From assembly GCA_012927585.1 (NCBI GenBank), contig JABBOY010000042.1, positions 124,001-188,000 of the forward strand: a stretch of DNA of 64,000 bases. Direction: 5' to 3'. The translations under genes and the position numbers were made by a program. This document shows positions 36,293 to 45,391 of the stretch, one piece after another; within the stretch, counting starts at the first letter, position 1, and the number at the start of each line of letters is the position of its first letter. Under the pieces are notes generated by a model. The model was not told the DNA's origin, made no database searches, and saw only the letters and a list, made by a program, of their open reading frames with translations. Source of the DNA: Glaciimonas sp. GTDB taxonomy: Bacteria; Pseudomonadota; Gammaproteobacteria; Burkholderiales; Burkholderiaceae_D.

Positions 36293-38407
36293 TCAACCCT
36301 CATCAATTGCAGTGTGCGACCCCAGCGTTTGCATCAGGAATTGCTGGGCGCAAAAGCGGGCCTGTTTAGGGCGCGGCTTCTTGCGGTGGTAGGCTCCGCT
36401 GGAGCTCAGTTCCCAAGCGTTTACATTGTCTTTAAGGTAGGGGCGCAAGCCTTCGGATATCACGCGTTTCTTAAGTGCCTTGTCATATATCGGGAATGCG
36501 ACCTCGATACGGCGCAGCAGGTTGCGGTTCATCCAGTCGGCGCTGGCCAGATAGACGTTGTGCTCCAGATTATTGCGGAAATAATAAATACGGCTATGTT
36601 CCAGGAAGCGGCCGATGATTGAGCGCACCTTGATGTTGTCCGACAGACCGGGTACGCCGGGTTTCAACGCACAGGTGCCGCGCACGATCAGGTCGATCTT
36701 GACGCCGTCGGTGGAGGCCGCGTACAGCGCGCGGATTACCGGTTCATCGACCAGCCCATTCATCTTGGCGATGATGTGCGCCGGACGGCCTTCGCGGGCA
36801 ATTCTGGCTTCATTGCGAATCGCGCTGATGATATTTTTTTGCAGTGAAAACGGCGCCAGCCATAGATGCTTCATGCGTTTCGGCACGGTCAGGCTAGTCA
36901 GGTGCATGAAAACTTCGTTGACTTCGATGCCAATTTCAGGGTGCGCGGTCAACAGACCGAAATCGGTATAGAGCCGGGTGGTTTTCGAATGGTAATTACC
37001 GGTGCCGAGATGGGTGTAAGTGCGCAGTACGCCTTTTTCGCGGCGGATTATTAGCGCTAGCTTGGCATGTGTTTTCAGCCCCACCACGCCATACACCACT
37101 TGTGCTCCAGCTTGTTCAAGCTGATCGGCCCAGTTGATATTGGCTTCTTCATCGAAGCGCGCCATTAGTTCGACGATGACAGTAACTTCTTTGCCCAGTC
37201 GGGCCGCAGTGATCAGAACCTGCATCAGATCGGAATCCATGCCGGTGCGATAGATGGTTTGCTTGATGGCCAGTACATTGGGATCCTGCACGGCGCAGCG
37301 GATGAAGTCGATGACGGTTTGAAACGTCTGGAACGGATGGTGCAACAACACGTCCTGTTTTTTGAGCAGGGTGAAAATATCGCCGTTGGACGGCAGTGGC
37401 GACTGTCCCGGGAAAAAAGGTGGAAAACGTAGTGTGGGGGCCTGGGCGTGATCAATCAATTCCGATAGGCGCGTCATATTCACTGGGCCGTCCACTGCAT
37501 ACAGACGGCTGTGGTGAAGCGAAAACTGGTTGAGTAAAAACTGCGACAGATTTTCAGGGCAATTCTTCGCCACTTCTAGCCGAACCGCGACCCCGAACTG
37601 GCGACTTTGCAACTCGCCCTTCAAAGCTTGTCGCAGATTTTTGACTTCTTCCTCGTCAACCCACAGGTCACTGTCGCGCGTGACGCGAAATTGCGAATAA
37701 GCCAGCACTTCCCGGCCGGTAAACAGATCCTCGATATGGGCATGAATAATCGAGGACAGCAGACAGAAAGAAATGCCGCCATCGGATAACTCTTGCGGCA
37801 ACTCGATCACGCGCGGCAGAACCCGCGGCGCTTTTACGATGGCAACCGCTGTGCCGCGGCCAAATGCATCCTTGCCGGACAGTGAAATGATGAAATTTAG
37901 GCTCTTGTTAACAACCTGCGGGAATGGATGCGCCGGGTCGAGCCCGATGGGAGTCAGCAGTGGCCGTACTTCACGTTCGAAATATGCTTTTATCCAGGTC
38001 CGTTGCGCATCATTGCGTTCGTTGTGGCGCAGCAGGCGAATACCATTCCTGGACAGTTCAGGCAACACCGCATCATTAAGGATCGTATATTGATGTTGCA
38101 CCAGTTGGTGGCATTCGGCACTGATGCGGTCCAGTGAAGCCAGCAAGCTAGGATGTTCGGTGAGAACGCCATCAATGCTGTTTTGGGCCAGGATACTAGC
38201 CACCCGAACTTCAAAGAACTCATCCATATTGCTGCTGACAATACAGAGATAGCGCAGGCGCTCAAGCAGTGGCACGCTGCAGTCCTCGGCCTGGGCCAGC
38301 ACGCGCCGGTTGAAGGCGAGCAAAGACAGTTCGCGGTCTAGATACACGCTGCTATTGGCATAAGGGGCAATGATGGCAAGACTAGGCTTCATATTTTTCT
38401 TATTCAT
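36293..38407 (-). CDS. ppk: Polyphosphate kinase 1
   Basis: A 704-residue membrane-associated kinase that makes polyphosphate from ATP. It has the PPK1 domain order: N-terminal SSVYLDRELSLLAFNRRVLAQA, then SNMDEFFEVRVA, the middle PHAD/phospholipase-D-like domain and the C-terminal domain. The autophosphorylated His lies in the LRTYTHLGTGNYHSKTTRLY region; KTHAKLALIIRRE and the second His region VYLASADWMNRNLLRRIEVAFPI are also clear. Alternative starts at 38407 or 38392 differ by five residues. It is divergent from pstS with a minus-strand Pho-box-like site between them, and is followed directly by sixA. Confidence 0.95.
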   Translation of the reverse strand: MNKKNMKPSLAIIAPYANSSVYLDRELSLLAFNRRVLAQAEDCSVPLLERLRYLCIVSSNMDEFFEVRVASILAQNSIDGVLTEHPSLLASLDRISAECHQLVQHQYTILNDAVLPELSRNGIRLLRHNERNDAQRTWIKAYFEREVRPLLTPIGLDPAHPFPQVVNKSLNFIISLSGKDAFGRGTAVAIVKAPRVLPRVIELPQELSDGGISFCLLSSIIHAHIEDLFTGREVLAYSQFRVTRDSDLWVDEEEVKNLRQALKGELQSRQFGVAVRLEVAKNCPENLSQFLLNQFSLHHSRLYAVDGPVNMTRLSELIDHAQAPTLRFPPFFPGQSPLPSNGDIFTLLKKQDVLLHHPFQTFQTVIDFIRCAVQDPNVLAIKQTIYRTGMDSDLMQVLITAARLGKEVTVIVELMARFDEEANINWADQLEQAGAQVVYGVVGLKTHAKLALIIRREKGVLRTYTHLGTGNYHSKTTRLYTDFGLLTAHPEIGIEVNEVFMHLTSLTVPKRMKHLWLAPFSLQKNIISAIRNEARIAREGRPAHIIAKMNGLVDEPVIRALYAASTDGVKIDLIVRGTCALKPGVPGLSDNIKVRSIIGRFLEHSRIYYFRNNLEHNVYLASADWMNRNLLRRIEVAFPIYDKALKKRVISEGLRPYLKDNVNAWELSSSGAYHRKKPRPKQARFCAQQFLMQTLGSHTAIDEG

Positions 38408-38458
38408 CGTTACATGATAGCAATGTCAACAAAAGGTGGTGCGCATGGCAATGCGGGC

Positions 38459-38492
38459 AGTGTAGAGATTTAATGTGACAAGTTAATGACGT
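38459..38492 (-). promoter_or_regulatory. Candidate Pho box and -10 element for ppk
   Basis: On the minus strand ACGTCAT-TAAC-TTGTCAC (38492-38475), then 10 bp, then TACACT (38464-38459). It is divergent from, and separate from, the pstS box. Confidence 0.6.
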
Positions 38493-38542
38493 ATAGAGTT
38501 GGATATTAATGCAGCCTGCGAATATATTAAACAAATTCTTGT

Positions 38543-38576
38543 GCGTCATAAAGATGTCATAAATATTCGGTAGAGT
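38543..38576 (+). promoter_or_regulatory. Candidate Pho box and -10 element for pstS
   Basis: GCGTCAT-AAAG-ATGTCAT (38543-38560), then 10 bp, then TAGAGT (38571-38576). It sits 36-69 bp before the pstS ATG. PhoB boxes replace the -35 region in this type of promoter, and pstS is the classical target. Confidence 0.75.
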
Positions 38577-38611
38577 TCGGCCTGTCACATTTTTTACACA
38601 ATGGAGCTGTC

Positions 38612-39664
38612 ATGAATCTGAACCAACTCATTAAATCAGTAGTGCTTACAGCAGTCACTGCAACCTCGGCAATGACGTTCTCTACCGTAACGGCAGCCGA
38701 TATTACGGGCGCCGGTGCAACATTTCCATATCCGATTTATGCAAAATGGGCCGAGGCTTATAAAGCGGCAACAGGCACCGGCATGAACTACCAATCAATT
38801 GGTTCCGGTGGCGGCATCAAGCAGATCAAGGCAAAAACTGTCGACTTCGGCGCTTCTGACATGCCCCTCAAGTTTGAAGAAATGGAAGCGGAAGGGTTGA
38901 TGCAGTTCCCTGCCATCATGGGCGGCGTTGTGCCTATTGTTAACGTTGACGGCGTCACTCCAGGCCAGTTGAAAATGACATCGGATGTTCTTGCACAGAT
39001 TTATCTCGGCAAGATTGTCAAATGGAACGATCCTGCAATTGTTGCACTAAATAAAGGCGTGAAACTTCCAGACCAGGATATTACTGTAGTGCATCGTTCG
39101 GATGGCTCCGGTACAACATTTGTATGGACTGATTTCCTATCCAAGACTAATGCCGACTTTAAAGCAGCGGTTGGCACTGGTACTGCCGTTAAATGGCCTG
39201 CCGGTGTCGGTGGCAAGGGCAATGAAGGCGTTGCCGCCAACGTGCAGCGTATCAAAGGCACGATTGGTTACGTAGAATACGCATACGCGAAAAAGAATAT
39301 GATTTCGCATACCCAGGTAAAAAATCGTGACGGTCAATTTGTGCAACCTGACGATGCGAGTTTCAAGGCCGCAGCAGCTGGCGCTGATTGGGTGAAAACG
39401 CCAGGCATGTCGGTGCTTCTGACGAATCAGCCTGGTAAAGCAAGTTGGCCTATCACTAGCGCGTCCTTCATCATCATGCACAAGGCGCAAGCAGACGCAG
39501 GTCGCGCGAAAGAAGTGCTGAAATTTTTTGACTGGTCATACAAAAATGGCGGTGCCATGGCTACTGAACTTGACTATGTGCCGATGCCTGCCCCGGTCGT
39601 CAAGCTGGTCAGTGAAGCTTGGAAAACACAATTGAAGGACGGTTCCGGCAAGGCAGTTTGGTAA
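38612..39664 (+). CDS. pstS: Periplasmic phosphate-binding protein PstS
   Basis: A 350-residue exported protein. GGAG precedes the ATG; the signal peptide (SVVLTAVTATSAMTFSTVTAA) ends near ADITGAG. Marks: ITGAGATFPYPIYAKWAEAY, SIGSGGGIKQIKAKTVDFGASDMPL, VHRSDGSGTTFVWTDFL (phosphate loop) and WPAGVGGKGNEGVAANVQ. It delivers phosphate to PstCAB. A strong terminator follows, so pstS is likely expressed above the rest of the operon. Length matches the family (about 345). Confidence 0.96.
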   Translation: MNLNQLIKSVVLTAVTATSAMTFSTVTAADITGAGATFPYPIYAKWAEAYKAATGTGMNYQSIGSGGGIKQIKAKTVDFGASDMPLKFEEMEAEGLMQFPAIMGGVVPIVNVDGVTPGQLKMTSDVLAQIYLGKIVKWNDPAIVALNKGVKLPDQDITVVHRSDGSGTTFVWTDFLSKTNADFKAAVGTGTAVKWPAGVGGKGNEGVAANVQRIKGTIGYVEYAYAKKNMISHTQVKNRDGQFVQPDDASFKAAAAGADWVKTPGMSVLLTNQPGKASWPITSASFIIMHKAQADAGRAKEVLKFFDWSYKNGGAMATELDYVPMPAPVVKLVSEAWKTQLKDGSGKAVW

Positions 39665-39682
39665 AATAGTACGTTTGAATGG

Positions 39683-39730
39683 CTACCGGCCGCCGGATGC
39701 GTAACATCCGGCCGGCTGGCCGGTAGTTTT
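39683..39730 (+). terminator. Strong nested hairpin terminator after pstS
   Basis: The outer stem CTACCGGCC (39683-39691) pairs with GGCCGGTAG (39718-39726); the inner stem GCCGGATG (39692-39699) pairs with CATCCGGC (39705-39712). TTTT follows. It would reduce transcription from pstS into pstC. Confidence 0.8.
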
Positions 39731-39787
39731 CTATCCCTTCACTTCGGGATGTCATATGATTCCAGTCTCTTTTAAATATCACATGCC

Positions 39788-40816
39788 ATGAGCGCATACA
39801 TGAACGCCATTTCGGATCGAGTTTCGCAACAGAATGGTGAAGTCAGTGATGGTCACATATTCAGCAAGGCGCTGAAAGCCACGATGCGCAAGCAGCGGCT
39901 TCAGGATTTTTTCTTCCATAAATTGACACTCTTGTTTGCCTTGAGTGTCTTGCTCGTTTTAATGGGCATTATTGTCTCTTTGATGATTGGCGCCTGGCCT
40001 GCCTTGAATGAATTCGGGCTGCCTTTCGTAACCAGTATCGAGTGGGATCCGGTAAATGATAAATACGGCGCTCTGATCGCCATCTCCGGCACACTTGTTA
40101 CTTCATTGATCGCATTGTTGATCGCATTTCCGGTCAGCTTTGGGATTGCACTGTTCCTGACGGAAATTTGTCCCGCTTGGCTGAAGCGTCCATTGGGTAC
40201 GGCAGTCGAGTTATTGGCCGGGGTGCCCAGCATCATTTACGGTATGTGGGGCCTGTTCGTATTTGCGCCTATATTTGCCGATTATATTCAGCCGGCGCTG
40301 GCCAGTACGCTGGGGAAATTACCCGTTATTGGCGAGTTGTTCAAGGGCCCGATGATGGGGATCGGGATGCTGGCAGCAGGTTTGATTTTGGCGATCATGA
40401 TCATTCCATTTATTGCCTCGGTCATGCGCGACGTATTTGAAACTGTGCCGCAGGTATTGAAAGAATCCGCCTATGCAGTAGGCTGTACCAAATGGGAAGT
40501 AGTGCGCAATATTGTTTTGCCGTATACCCGGATCGGCGTGGTTGGCGCTGTGATGCTAGGCCTCGGCAGAGCGCTTGGAGAGACAATGGCGATTACCTTC
40601 GTGATCGGCAATGCGCACAAATTATCCTGGTCTTTGTTTGCCGCAGGAAATAGTATCGCTTCCACGCTGGCAAATGAATTCGCGGAAGCCGATACGGTTT
40701 TGCATGTGTCATCGCTATACGCCCTGGGCCTGATTTTGTTTGTAATCACCTTCATCGTGTTGTCGGCCGCTAAATTAATGTTGATGGGCATGTCCCGAAA
40801 AGAGGGAGCGAAATGA
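39788..40816 (+). CDS. pstC: Phosphate ABC transporter permease PstC
   Basis: A 342-residue inner-membrane permease. After a cytoplasmic lead of about 45 residues come roughly six membrane segments, starting [26 protein letters not shown]. Marks: [20 protein letters not shown] and the ATPase-contact loop [29 protein letters not shown], then [15 protein letters not shown]. The stop region overlaps the pstA start by four bases. It forms the channel with PstA. Confidence 0.95.
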   Translation: MSAYMNAISDRVSQQNGEVSDGHIFSKALKATMRKQRLQDFFFHKLTLLFALSVLLVLMGIIVSLMIGAWPALNEFGLPFVTSIEWDPVNDKYGALIAISGTLVTSLIALLIAFPVSFGIALFLTEICPAWLKRPLGTAVELLAGVPSIIYGMWGLFVFAPIFADYIQPALASTLGKLPVIGELFKGPMMGIGMLAAGLILAIMIIPFIASVMRDVFETVPQVLKESAYAVGCTKWEVVRNIVLPYTRIGVVGAVMLGLGRALGETMAITFVIGNAHKLSWSLFAAGNSIASTLANEFAEADTVLHVSSLYALGLILFVITFIVLSAAKLMLMGMSRKEGAK

Positions 40817-41673
40817 AAAATCCCGAGATGAATCCGGTGTATCGCCGGCGCTTGTGGGTCCATCGGGTTGGTATAGCGCTGTCATTTTTCGCGATGGCGA
40901 TTGGCCTATTTTTCCTAATGTGGATATTGTTGACCCTGATTGTTAAAGGCGTGGGTGGAATTGATCTGGCCATGTTTACACGAACCACTCCGGCTCCGGG
41001 CAGCGAAGGCGGTGGTTTGATGAATGCGATTATCGGCAGCCTGTTGATGGTCGGCGCCGCCGTGTTCGTCAGTACCCCGGTCGGTATCCTGGCTGGCATT
41101 TATCTGGCTGAATATGGAGAAGTCAGCTGGTTCGCCCAAGTCACGCGCTTCGTCACCGACATCATGTTATCAGCGCCCTCGATTGTGATCGGCCTGTTTA
41201 TTTATGCAATTTACGTTGCTAACGTGCATCATTTCTCCGGCTGGGCCGGTAGTTTTGCCATGTCTCTGATTGCGGTTCCGGTGGTTGTGCGCACTACCGA
41301 CAACATGCTTAATCTGGTTCCTACCAGCCTGCGGGAAGCAGCGTTTGCTCTTGGTGCACCACGCTGGAAAGTGGCAACATCGGTGCGCTTGCGCGCGGTA
41401 AAGGCTGGGGTTGTGACCGGTGTATTACTGTCAATTGCAAGGATCTCCGGTGAAACTGCACCGTTGCTGTTCACGGCATTGAATAACCAGTTTTTCAGCT
41501 CGAACATGAACGCTCCGATGGCCAATTTGCCGGTCGTTATTTATCAGTTTGCCATGAGTCCATACGATAACTGGCGCTCGCTGGCCTGGGGTGGTGCGCT
41601 GTTGGTGACGTTTAGCGTTCTGGGCTTGAATATCCTGTCGCGTACTTTGTTTAATCAGAAAATCCAGCATTAA
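40813..41673 (+). CDS. pstA: Phosphate ABC transporter permease PstA
   Basis: A 286-residue permease. TM1 is [26 protein letters not shown]; later marks are [62 protein letters not shown], the EAA loop [30 protein letters not shown], and [14 protein letters not shown]. It starts within the end of pstC and is followed closely by pstB. Confidence 0.95.
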   Translation: MKNPEMNPVYRRRLWVHRVGIALSFFAMAIGLFFLMWILLTLIVKGVGGIDLAMFTRTTPAPGSEGGGLMNAIIGSLLMVGAAVFVSTPVGILAGIYLAEYGEVSWFAQVTRFVTDIMLSAPSIVIGLFIYAIYVANVHHFSGWAGSFAMSLIAVPVVVRTTDNMLNLVPTSLREAAFALGAPRWKVATSVRLRAVKAGVVTGVLLSIARISGETAPLLFTALNNQFFSSNMNAPMANLPVVIYQFAMSPYDNWRSLAWGGALLVTFSVLGLNILSRTLFNQKIQH

Positions 41674-41691
41674 TTTCCCATCGTGATCGAT

Positions 41692-42477
41692 ATGCATAAT
41701 CAAACGTCTGAAAGCATGAACCCAAAAACGACTATCGGAATTTCTGACCTGAACTTTTTTTATGGCGCTTTTCAAGGCTTGAAAAATATTAATCTGGATA
41801 TTCATGAAAAAAAAGTGACTGCCTTTATTGGTCCTTCTGGCTGCGGAAAATCAACTTTGCTGCGCACGCTGAACCGCATGTACGATCTGTATCCAGGACA
41901 GCGTGCTGAAGGCAACATCATGTACCACGGCAACAATATTCTGGATCATGGACAAGATGTTAACATGTTGCGCGCCAAAGTTGGCATGGTGTTCCAGAAG
42001 CCGACGCCATTCCCGATGTCGGTCTATGACAACATTGCCTTTGGGGTACGTCTCTATGAAAACCTGTCCAAAGGCGCACTGGATGAACGGGTCGAATGGG
42101 CCCTAAAAAAAGGCGCAATCTGGGATGAGGTCAAGGATCAGCTGAATAAAAGTGGTCTAAGTCTATCGGGCGGCCAGCAACAGCGGCTGTGTATTGCGCG
42201 TGGGGTGGCGGTCAAGCCGGAGGTGCTGCTGCTCGATGAGCCGACCTCGGCGCTGGACCCGATTTCCACTGCCAAGATTGAAGAGCTGATTAATGAACTG
42301 AAGCAGGATTACACGATTGCCATCGTCACTCACAACATGCAACAGGCGGCGCGCATCTCTGACTATACTGCATACATGTATCTGGGCGAACTGGTCGAAT
42401 TCGGTGAAACGGATCAGATTTTCATGAATCCGGCGAAGACCGAAACGCAAGACTACATTACCGGCCGTTTTGGTTAA
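41692..42477 (+). CDS. pstB: Phosphate ABC transporter ATP-binding protein PstB
   Basis: A 261-residue ATPase. Starts at GTG 41683, ATG 41692 or ATG 41716 are possible and none has a clear ribosome site; 41692 is chosen because the lead before [17 protein letters not shown] is then close to family length. Walker A is [22 protein letters not shown], then [21 protein letters not shown], signature [16 protein letters not shown], Walker [16 protein letters not shown] and switch [13 protein letters not shown]. It couples ATP use to phosphate uptake. Confidence 0.95.
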   Translation: MHNQTSESMNPKTTIGISDLNFFYGAFQGLKNINLDIHEKKVTAFIGPSGCGKSTLLRTLNRMYDLYPGQRAEGNIMYHGNNILDHGQDVNMLRAKVGMVFQKPTPFPMSVYDNIAFGVRLYENLSKGALDERVEWALKKGAIWDEVKDQLNKSGLSLSGGQQQRLCIARGVAVKPEVLLLDEPTSALDPISTAKIEELINELKQDYTIAIVTHNMQQAARISDYTAYMYLGELVEFGETDQIFMNPAKTETQDYITGRFG

Positions 42478-42510
42478 GCCTCGCATCTATTGCAAAACCA
42501 CAAGGAGAAA

Positions 42511-43218
42511 ATGATGCCAAGTGAGCATTCTTACAAACAATATGATCTGGAACTGCAAATGATGCAGTCTCAGGTGCTGGCAATGGGCGGCTTGGTCGAG
42601 AGCCAGTTCCACGATGCAATGGCATGTTTTCGCAGCGGTGATGTAGCGCAGGCGGAGCAGGTTATCAAGGGCGACGCTGCGGTCAACCAATTCCAGGTTA
42701 CCCTGGATGATGCCTGCAGCCGCCTGATAGTGCGGCGTCAGCCGACCGCCAACGATCTGCGTATTGTCATGTCGACGGTCAATATCATCACCGACCTGGA
42801 GCGGGTCGGCGACGAAGCTACAAAAATTGCCCGAGTCGCCAAAAGTATCAAGGAGCACGGCGCGGCGATCCTGAATCACTATGAAACCGTGCGCGTAATC
42901 GCCACCAGCACCAGCGGCATATTGCATGACGCGCTTGATGCACTCGCGCGGCTGGACGAAAAACAGGCGATTCGAATCATTGCGCAGGACGATGGCGTCG
43001 ATTACGAGTTCCGTTCCATCATGCGCAATCTGATTACTTTCATGATGGAAGATCCGCGCACGATTTCCATTGCGATGGATACTATTTGGGTTGCCAAGGC
43101 GATAGAGCGGATCGGCGACCACGCCCAAAATATTGCCGAGTATGTTATTTACATCGTCGAAGGCAAGGATATCCGGCATACCGATTACGCTGCGGCCAAT
43201 AAGGATAATGCAGGCTAA
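42511..43218 (+). CDS. phoU: Phosphate signalling/transport regulator PhoU
   Basis: A 235-residue helical protein made of two PhoU repeats. ATG at 42511 or 42514 follows AAGGAG (42502-42507). Metal-binding DxxxD-type motifs appear as STVNIITDLERVGDEATKIA and AKAIERIGDHAQNIAEYVIYI. PhoU links PstB occupancy to PhoR and keeps the Pho regulon off in high phosphate. Only five bases separate it from phoB. Confidence 0.95.
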   Translation: MMPSEHSYKQYDLELQMMQSQVLAMGGLVESQFHDAMACFRSGDVAQAEQVIKGDAAVNQFQVTLDDACSRLIVRRQPTANDLRIVMSTVNIITDLERVGDEATKIARVAKSIKEHGAAILNHYETVRVIATSTSGILHDALDALARLDEKQAIRIIAQDDGVDYEFRSIMRNLITFMMEDPRTISIAMDTIWVAKAIERIGDHAQNIAEYVIYIVEGKDIRHTDYAAANKDNAG

Positions 43219-43223
43219 GCATT

Positions 43224-43913
43224 ATGGCGGTCGATAAAATATCAATTCTGGTGGTGGAAGATGAACCTTCAATTGTGGAGCTACTGGTTTTCACTTTACG
43301 CTCCGCCGGCTGGAACCCGGTGGTGGTGCGTAGTGTCGCGGATGCTTGGGAATTTCTGCAGAAAAACACGCCGCAAATGATCTTGCTGGACTGGATGCTG
43401 CCCGACCAGACCGGCTTGCGGCTGCTGTCGCGGGTGCGCGCCGAACGCCAGTGGAGTGGCTTGCCGATCATTATGTTGACGGCCAAAACCATGGAGGAAG
43501 ATAAGATATCCGGACTTGATCACGGGGCCGATGATTACATCACGAAACCATTTTCTCCGCGTGAACTGACTGCACGCATCAATGCCATGTTGCGGCGCAA
43601 AAGTCCTGAACATGCGCAGAGCATGATGGTAATCGATAATGTGATGCTCGACCCGCTGAGTTGCAGCGTCAGCATCTTTGGGCAAAAAATCGAGATCGGC
43701 CATGCCGAATATAAGCTATTGAAATTTTTTATGGCGCACCCGGAGCGGGTTTTTTCCAGGAGTCAATTGCTCGATAAGGTATGGGGTGACCATGCCGTGA
43801 TTGAAGAGCGTACCGTCGATGTACATGTGTTGCGGCTGCGCAAGGTTCTGAAAGGCGCGGAACATTTGATCAAGACCGTGCGTAGCGTAGGTTATATGCT
43901 GACCGAGAAATGA
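43224..43913 (+). CDS. phoB: Phosphate regulon response regulator PhoB
   Basis: A 229-residue OmpR-type regulator. The receiver has ILVVEDEPSIVELLVFTLRSAGW, the phospho-acceptor Asp in MILLDWMLPDQTGLRLL (about residue 54), and ITKPFSPREL. The winged-helix domain has AEYKLLKFFMAHPERVFSRSQLLDKVWGDHAVIEERTVDVHVLRLRKVL, the recognition helix that reads CTGTCAT-like repeats. Together with PhoR it should act at the Pho-box-like sites listed here. Confidence 0.96.
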   Translation: MAVDKISILVVEDEPSIVELLVFTLRSAGWNPVVVRSVADAWEFLQKNTPQMILLDWMLPDQTGLRLLSRVRAERQWSGLPIIMLTAKTMEEDKISGLDHGADDYITKPFSPRELTARINAMLRRKSPEHAQSMMVIDNVMLDPLSCSVSIFGQKIEIGHAEYKLLKFFMAHPERVFSRSQLLDKVWGDHAVIEERTVDVHVLRLRKVLKGAEHLIKTVRSVGYMLTEK

Positions 43914-43925
43914 GTATCGGAAATT

Positions 43926-45242
43926 ATGAGCGCAGCGTTATTGTTCTGGATTCCGGCCGTTTTGCGGCTAATAATTCTTTTGGTTGGGGCCACAATCTTA
44001 GGGTACTTTTTCGGCCTGGTGCCGGGTTTGATTGCAGCTCTGATTGCAGTCATCAGTCAGTTGGTCCTGCAACTGTCCTATCTTTACCAGTTAAATTCTT
44101 GGCTGGATGAGCCTATCAGTGCGAAATTGCCCGATGGCTGGGGCGCTTGGACTGATGTTTTCTCCCGTCTGTATCGAACCCGCCGTATGGATGAAAAAAA
44201 TCAGGCCGAGTTGACGGAGTGGTTGGCACGCTTTCGACAAGCCATGCACTTGCTGCCGGACGGAGTAGCCATCATAGATGATGTGCTGTTTTTGGAATGG
44301 TGCAATCCAGCGGCAGAAAAGCACCTTGGACTAACCCTGGATCGGGACAAAGGGATGCGGGTGACTAATCTGGTGCGCAGTCCAGACTTCATGGATTACA
44401 TCATACTGGGCCGCTATGAGCGGCCGCTGACGCTGTCATTTAAAGAGCGCAAGCTAATCGTCCAAATTATTCCTTTTGAAAGTCGCCGCCAGATTCTGGT
44501 CACGCATGATGCGACTGATTCCGACCGTATTGACATGATGCGGCGCGACTTTATCGCGAATGCTTCGCATGAGTTACGCACACCGTTGACTGTCATTAAC
44601 GGTTTTCTTGAAATTGCACTCGGACAAGGTAAGCTGGAGCCGCAAACCCGGATCGCGCACCTCAAGCTGATGTCAGAGCAGGGCCACCGCATGCAGAATC
44701 TGGTGGGAGACATGCTAACACTGTCTCGCCTGGAGTCGGTCGATTACCCGATGCGCTTGCAACATGTCAAGGTGCCGTTGTTACTGGAAAGTATCCTGCG
44801 CGAGGCCAATGCCCTGTCATCTGGACGGCATACGGTAACGCTGGAAATCGACGGTCCCGACATCAAGGGCAATACGGAGGAGCTTAGAAGCGCTTTTGGC
44901 AACCTGGTATCAAATGCAGTGCGTTACACCGACGGTGGAGGAAGCATTCGGATCGGCTGGCGCATGGGTGTATGCGGGCCGCAATTTTCGGTGCAGGATA
45001 CCGGTATCGGGATTTTGCCGGAAAATATCGCGCGTCTGACCGAGCGCTTTTATCGAGTCGACAAAAGCCGTTCCCGAGAGACCCAAGGCACCGGTTTGGG
45101 TTTGGCTATCGTCAAGCATGTGCTGCTGCGGCATGGCGCGACGCTGTCGATTGAATCGGTGCCCTCCGCCGGCAGTACCTTCACTGTACAGTTTGCCCAA
45201 GGATCTTTGTGTGATCCGGCGGCGCTGCCGATGACAAAATAA
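43926..45242 (+). CDS. phoR: Phosphate regulon sensor kinase PhoR
   Basis: A 438-residue histidine kinase. Two membrane segments lie near the start (WIPAVLRLIILLVGATILGYFFGLVPGLIAALIAVISQL) with almost no periplasmic part, then a PAS-like domain (MHLLPDGVAIIDDVLFLEWCNPAAEKHLG). HisKA has the phospho-His in FIANASHELRTPLTVINGFLE. The ATPase has FGNLVSNAVRYTDGGG, VQDTGIGI and GTGLGLAIVKHVLLRHGA. It is the normal PhoR plan, 12 bases after phoB. It is convergent with the iron-binding protein gene. Confidence 0.95.
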   Translation: MSAALLFWIPAVLRLIILLVGATILGYFFGLVPGLIAALIAVISQLVLQLSYLYQLNSWLDEPISAKLPDGWGAWTDVFSRLYRTRRMDEKNQAELTEWLARFRQAMHLLPDGVAIIDDVLFLEWCNPAAEKHLGLTLDRDKGMRVTNLVRSPDFMDYIILGRYERPLTLSFKERKLIVQIIPFESRRQILVTHDATDSDRIDMMRRDFIANASHELRTPLTVINGFLEIALGQGKLEPQTRIAHLKLMSEQGHRMQNLVGDMLTLSRLESVDYPMRLQHVKVPLLLESILREANALSSGRHTVTLEIDGPDIKGNTEELRSAFGNLVSNAVRYTDGGGSIRIGWRMGVCGPQFSVQDTGIGILPENIARLTERFYRVDKSRSRETQGTGLGLAIVKHVLLRHGATLSIESVPSAGSTFTVQFAQGSLCDPAALPMTK

Positions 45243-45292
45243 TTTTCTTTCATTGTTATATCTTGCCAGCGCTGTCCTGTATTGAGCGTACT

Positions 45293-45358
45293 GGATAATG
45301 TATTTTATTTTTTTAAAGTATAGTAGTACGGGAAATAGGTATTTATTGCATATACTCC
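45293..45358 (-). repeat. Palindromic intergenic repeat, copy 4 (divergent)
   Basis: On the minus strand it starts GGAGTATATGCAATAAATACC, has TTTCCCGTAC at the centre and ends in ATTATCC after an AT-rich arm. The ends match the family, the centre is altered. It lies between convergent phoR and the iron-binding protein gene. Confidence 0.45.
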
Positions 45359-45391
45359 CAATAAATACCATATCTTCCAAGTGCTTGCAAT

